Of a DNA stretch of 20,650 nucleotides, positions 18,455 through 20,650 are shown piece after piece. The DNA is taken from positions 1 to 20,650 of the forward strand of contig JAURND010000093.1 in assembly GCA_030830425.1 (NCBI GenBank). Reading direction: 5' to 3'. The notes beneath the pieces are model-generated. The model had not been told where the DNA came from and searched no databases. It saw only the letters and a list, made by a program, of their open reading frames with translations. Position numbers and translations under genes: made by a program. The stretch's first letter is position 1, and each line of letters begins with the position of its first letter. The stretch is from Gammaproteobacteria bacterium. GTDB taxonomy: Bacteria; Pseudomonadota; Gammaproteobacteria; JAURND01.

Positions 18455-20173
18455 ATGAACATCATCCGCCGTCATCTTTCTACCACGACATTATCTACTG
18501 ATACATTACATCCCTTGCTGGCTAACATTTACGCCGCTCGCGGCATAAAGTCTCACGCAGAACTAGAAACTGGTCTGGCGCATTTGCTGCCTTATACGGC
18601 ATTAAAAAATATCCATCCATGTGTAGCGCATCTCTATGATGCTTTAGTAAAACAACAGCATTTCATGATTATTGGCGACTTTGATGCCGATGGCGCAACC
18701 AGCACTGCTTTGGCTGTGACCGCTTTGAAAAGTTTTGGCGCAAAAAAAGTGTCTTATTTAGTCCCGAATCGATTTAAGCACGGTTATGGATTAACACCAG
18801 AGATCGTTGATGTGGCCAGCGCCCAAAATCCTGATGTGATTATTACCGTAGATAATGGGATTTCTAGTGTAGAAGGCACCGCTCACGCAAAGCAATTAGG
18901 GATCACCGTAATCATCACTGACCATCATTTGCCGCCTAAAATATTGCCTAATGCCGATGTGATTGTTAACCCCAATCAACTCGATGATATTTTTCCCAGT
19001 AAAAATATGGCAGGCGTCGGTGTTATTTTTTATATCATGCTAGCTTTTCGAAGCCATTTACGCGCTGTTCACTGGTTTGAATCAAACCACCTACCAGAAC
19101 CTAACATGGCAGACCTGCTCGATTTGGTCGCTTTAGGAACAGTCGCAGATGTGGTGCCACTGGATCATAATAATCGCATTTTAGTCCAACAAGGATTAAA
19201 GCGAATTCGTGTTCATCAATGTCGTCCAGGTATCCAGGCATTATTGCAAATTGCCAATAGACCTAACCACCGCGTTGTGAGTAATGATTTAGGATTTGCC
19301 ATTGCACCTAGATTAAATGCAGCAGGTCGGTTAGAAGATATGTCGCTAGGTATTGCTTGTTTGTTATCTGAACACTTAACAGAAGCGCTTCCCATGGTGC
19401 AGCATCTAGATAACTTGAATCAGGAAAGACGTCATATCGAAAACGAAATGCAACAACAAGCCGTAGCAGCCTTGTCTCGTTTACAACTCAGTCAAGACTT
19501 ACCGATGGGTATTTGTTTGTATGATCCCAGTTGGCATCAAGGTGTTATCGGTATTGTAGCCTCACGCATCAAAGAACAGGTTCATCGCCCCGTGATTGCT
19601 TTTGCGGCGAGCAATGAACAAGAAATAAAAGGCTCCGCGCGCTCTATACCAGGATTACATATCAAAGATGTATTAAATGCGATTGCCACCCAGCACCCAG
19701 AATTGATCCAGAAATTTGGCGGACATGCCATGGCAGCGGGTTTAAGTTTGCGCCTAGAAAATTATCCTGCTTTTAGTGCCGCTTTTGAGCAAGAGGTAGC
19801 GCGTCATTTATCGCCAGACGATTTAACACAGAAAACCCTCAGTGACGGAGAGTTATCGGACATGGAAATTACGCTGGAAATCGCGCAATTATTAAGAGAT
19901 GCCGGTCCTTGGGGACAGCACTTTTCAGCGCCTTTGTTTGACAATCACTTCTATCTCACGCATCAACATATTATCGGTGGCAAACATTTAAAAATGTCAT
20001 TAAGTCTCACCCCAGACGGCCCAACGATAGATGCGATTGCATTTTTTGTGGATGTAGAAAAATGGCCGAATCATCGTGCAGAAAAAATCCATGCCGCTTA
20101 TCGACTAGACGTAAATGAATATCAAGGCAAGAAAAAAGTACAGTTGCTCGTAGAAGATTGGGTGATCGTTTAA
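18455..20173 (+). CDS. recJ: Single-stranded-DNA-specific 5'-3' exonuclease RecJ
   Basis: RecJ degrades single-stranded DNA 5' to 3' in RecF-pathway recombination, mismatch repair and base-excision repair. From the ATG at 18455 it has 572 residues (577 in E. coli). The DHH-family motifs are intact: DFDADGATS (about 75-83), VDNGIS (about 132-137), TDHHLP (about 155-160) and LVALGTVADVVPLD. The DHHA1 domain has KFGGHAMAAGLS, and the C-terminal part has LLRDAGPWGQ. An in-frame TTG at 18422 would lie in the M1-E terminal repeat and add 11 residues without family support; the ATG is preferred, though no good ribosome-binding site precedes it. Probably part of the glyQ-glyS transcription unit. Confidence 0.97.
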   Translation: MNIIRRHLSTTTLSTDTLHPLLANIYAARGIKSHAELETGLAHLLPYTALKNIHPCVAHLYDALVKQQHFMIIGDFDADGATSTALAVTALKSFGAKKVSYLVPNRFKHGYGLTPEIVDVASAQNPDVIITVDNGISSVEGTAHAKQLGITVIITDHHLPPKILPNADVIVNPNQLDDIFPSKNMAGVGVIFYIMLAFRSHLRAVHWFESNHLPEPNMADLLDLVALGTVADVVPLDHNNRILVQQGLKRIRVHQCRPGIQALLQIANRPNHRVVSNDLGFAIAPRLNAAGRLEDMSLGIACLLSEHLTEALPMVQHLDNLNQERRHIENEMQQQAVAALSRLQLSQDLPMGICLYDPSWHQGVIGIVASRIKEQVHRPVIAFAASNEQEIKGSARSIPGLHIKDVLNAIATQHPELIQKFGGHAMAAGLSLRLENYPAFSAAFEQEVARHLSPDDLTQKTLSDGELSDMEITLEIAQLLRDAGPWGQHFSAPLFDNHFYLTHQHIIGGKHLKMSLSLTPDGPTIDAIAFFVDVEKWPNHRAEKIHAAYRLDVNEYQGKKKVQLLVEDWVIV

Positions 20174-20187
20174 TATTTTTTTGCACT

Positions 20188-20481
20188 TTAGGAGGTATGC
20201 CCTTGAGTGCTTTCATTATCGTTAACTGTCGCCCGTAAAGTTGTTAACTCAACCGCTTCTTCTGATTTTGATTCTGATTTAGCATCTCTACCGCTAGCCT
20301 CAAACAAAGCAGCATAGCCCCTTACCAACCCAAAAACATGACTGGGCATTTGTGGAAGACCTGCTTGTATGGCATCGCTTTGTTGATTTGTATAGACATC
20401 TCTCGAAATTTCTGGGCAACCTAATAAGCCTAAAATATGCTCCTTAATCTCTGCTGGCAGCGTTTTAATATTCATTCTCAT
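20188..20481 (-). CDS. Small hypothetical protein with F-box-like N-terminus
   Basis: I do not recognise this 97-residue protein as a known family. The N-terminal NIKTLPAEIKEHILGLL (about residues 4-20) resembles the opening of an F-box domain (LPxEI followed by IL-x-x-L), a motif found in some effectors of intracellular bacteria. The rest of a full F-box is not convincing, and the C-terminus is hydrophilic with Ser/Glu/Lys. The ATG at 20481 has GAGG just upstream, and a plausible promoter lies beyond, so the gene is probably real. It converges with recJ, with 14 nt between stops. It could be the stub of a longer gene. No signal peptide or membrane helix is visible. Confidence 0.6.
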   Translation of the reverse strand: MRMNIKTLPAEIKEHILGLLGCPEISRDVYTNQQSDAIQAGLPQMPSHVFGLVRGYAALFEASGRDAKSESKSEEAVELTTLRATVNDNESTQGHTS

Positions 20482-20505
20482 ATTTACCTCTGCCTCAACT
20501 ACAGC

Positions 20506-20534
20506 ATCTTATAGCGGGCGAAAAGTCTAGACAA
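20506..20534 (-). promoter_or_regulatory. Candidate promoter of the small hypothetical gene
   Basis: On the minus strand TTGTCT (20534-20529) is followed, after 17 nt, by TAAGAT (20511-20506), within TATAAGAT. It lies about 25 nt upstream of the start codon. A perfect 16-bp AT palindrome (20533-20548) overlaps and could act as an UP-like element. Confidence 0.45.
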
Positions 20535-20650
20535 TTTTTTAAAAAATTAAGATATATTTTTCTGCCCTGTTTTTGTTAAAATTAATCCACGGTACAGCCG
20601 GGGACGGCGATGACCGCGACACAGTGCGAAGTGGCTTGATCTTTTTTCTG

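Overview
The window reads as a piece of a gammaproteobacterial chromosome. F1Fo ATP synthase in the order atpI-B-E-F-H-A-G-D-C, a class 2 (quinone-type) PyrD, the heterotetrameric GlyQ/GlyS glycyl-tRNA synthetase and RecJ all look like their enterobacterial counterparts, with near-identical lengths for AtpA, AtpG and AtpD. The AT-rich composition, the many gene gaps packed with short dispersed repeats and a small F-box-like protein at the right edge suggest an intracellular or host-associated lineage of the Legionellales/Coxiellaceae type. That placement is inference; no rRNA or other taxonomic marker is present.

Left half, minus strand (10608 down to 90): an ATP synthase operon split in two. 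atpI, atpB, atpE, atpF, atpH and atpA come first. Two genes foreign to this operon follow: a periplasmic amino-acid-binding protein of the SBP_bac_3 type and a dicarboxylate/amino acid:cation symporter (DAACS/SDF family) with altered binding-site motifs. atpG, atpD and atpC then complete the operon. All eight structural subunits are intact, so the synthase should be functional. The inserted pair looks like a binding-protein plus secondary-transporter module co-transcribed with the ATP synthase.

Middle (10609-12289): about 600 bp of non-coding DNA made of nested palindromic repeats, then pyrD (minus), divergent from the next block across an 86-bp promoter region.

Right half, plus strand (12290-20173): an isovaleryl-CoA-dehydrogenase-like acyl-CoA dehydrogenase, an unrecognised eight-helix membrane protein, glyQ, glyS and recJ. 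A convergent 97-residue hypothetical gene lies at the right edge.

The most notable structure is in the gaps. Two families of miniature inverted-repeat elements can be defined by eye. M1 (about 205 bp, ends of the form CAGCAATTNCCGCC) is present as four complete or nested copies and several partial ones. M2 (about 200 bp, ends GTAACYATTC) has two copies sharing an identical 91-bp core, plus one end fragment. Several copies are flanked by 7-9 bp direct repeats that look like target-site duplications. Removing the elements restores compact operon junctions: the binding-protein gene would start about 10 nt after the atpA stop, and the symporter gene about 9 nt after the binding-protein stop. The elements therefore arrived after the two transport genes were already embedded in the ATP synthase operon. 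A third palindromic family (R1, about 61-64 bp) is present in three copies.
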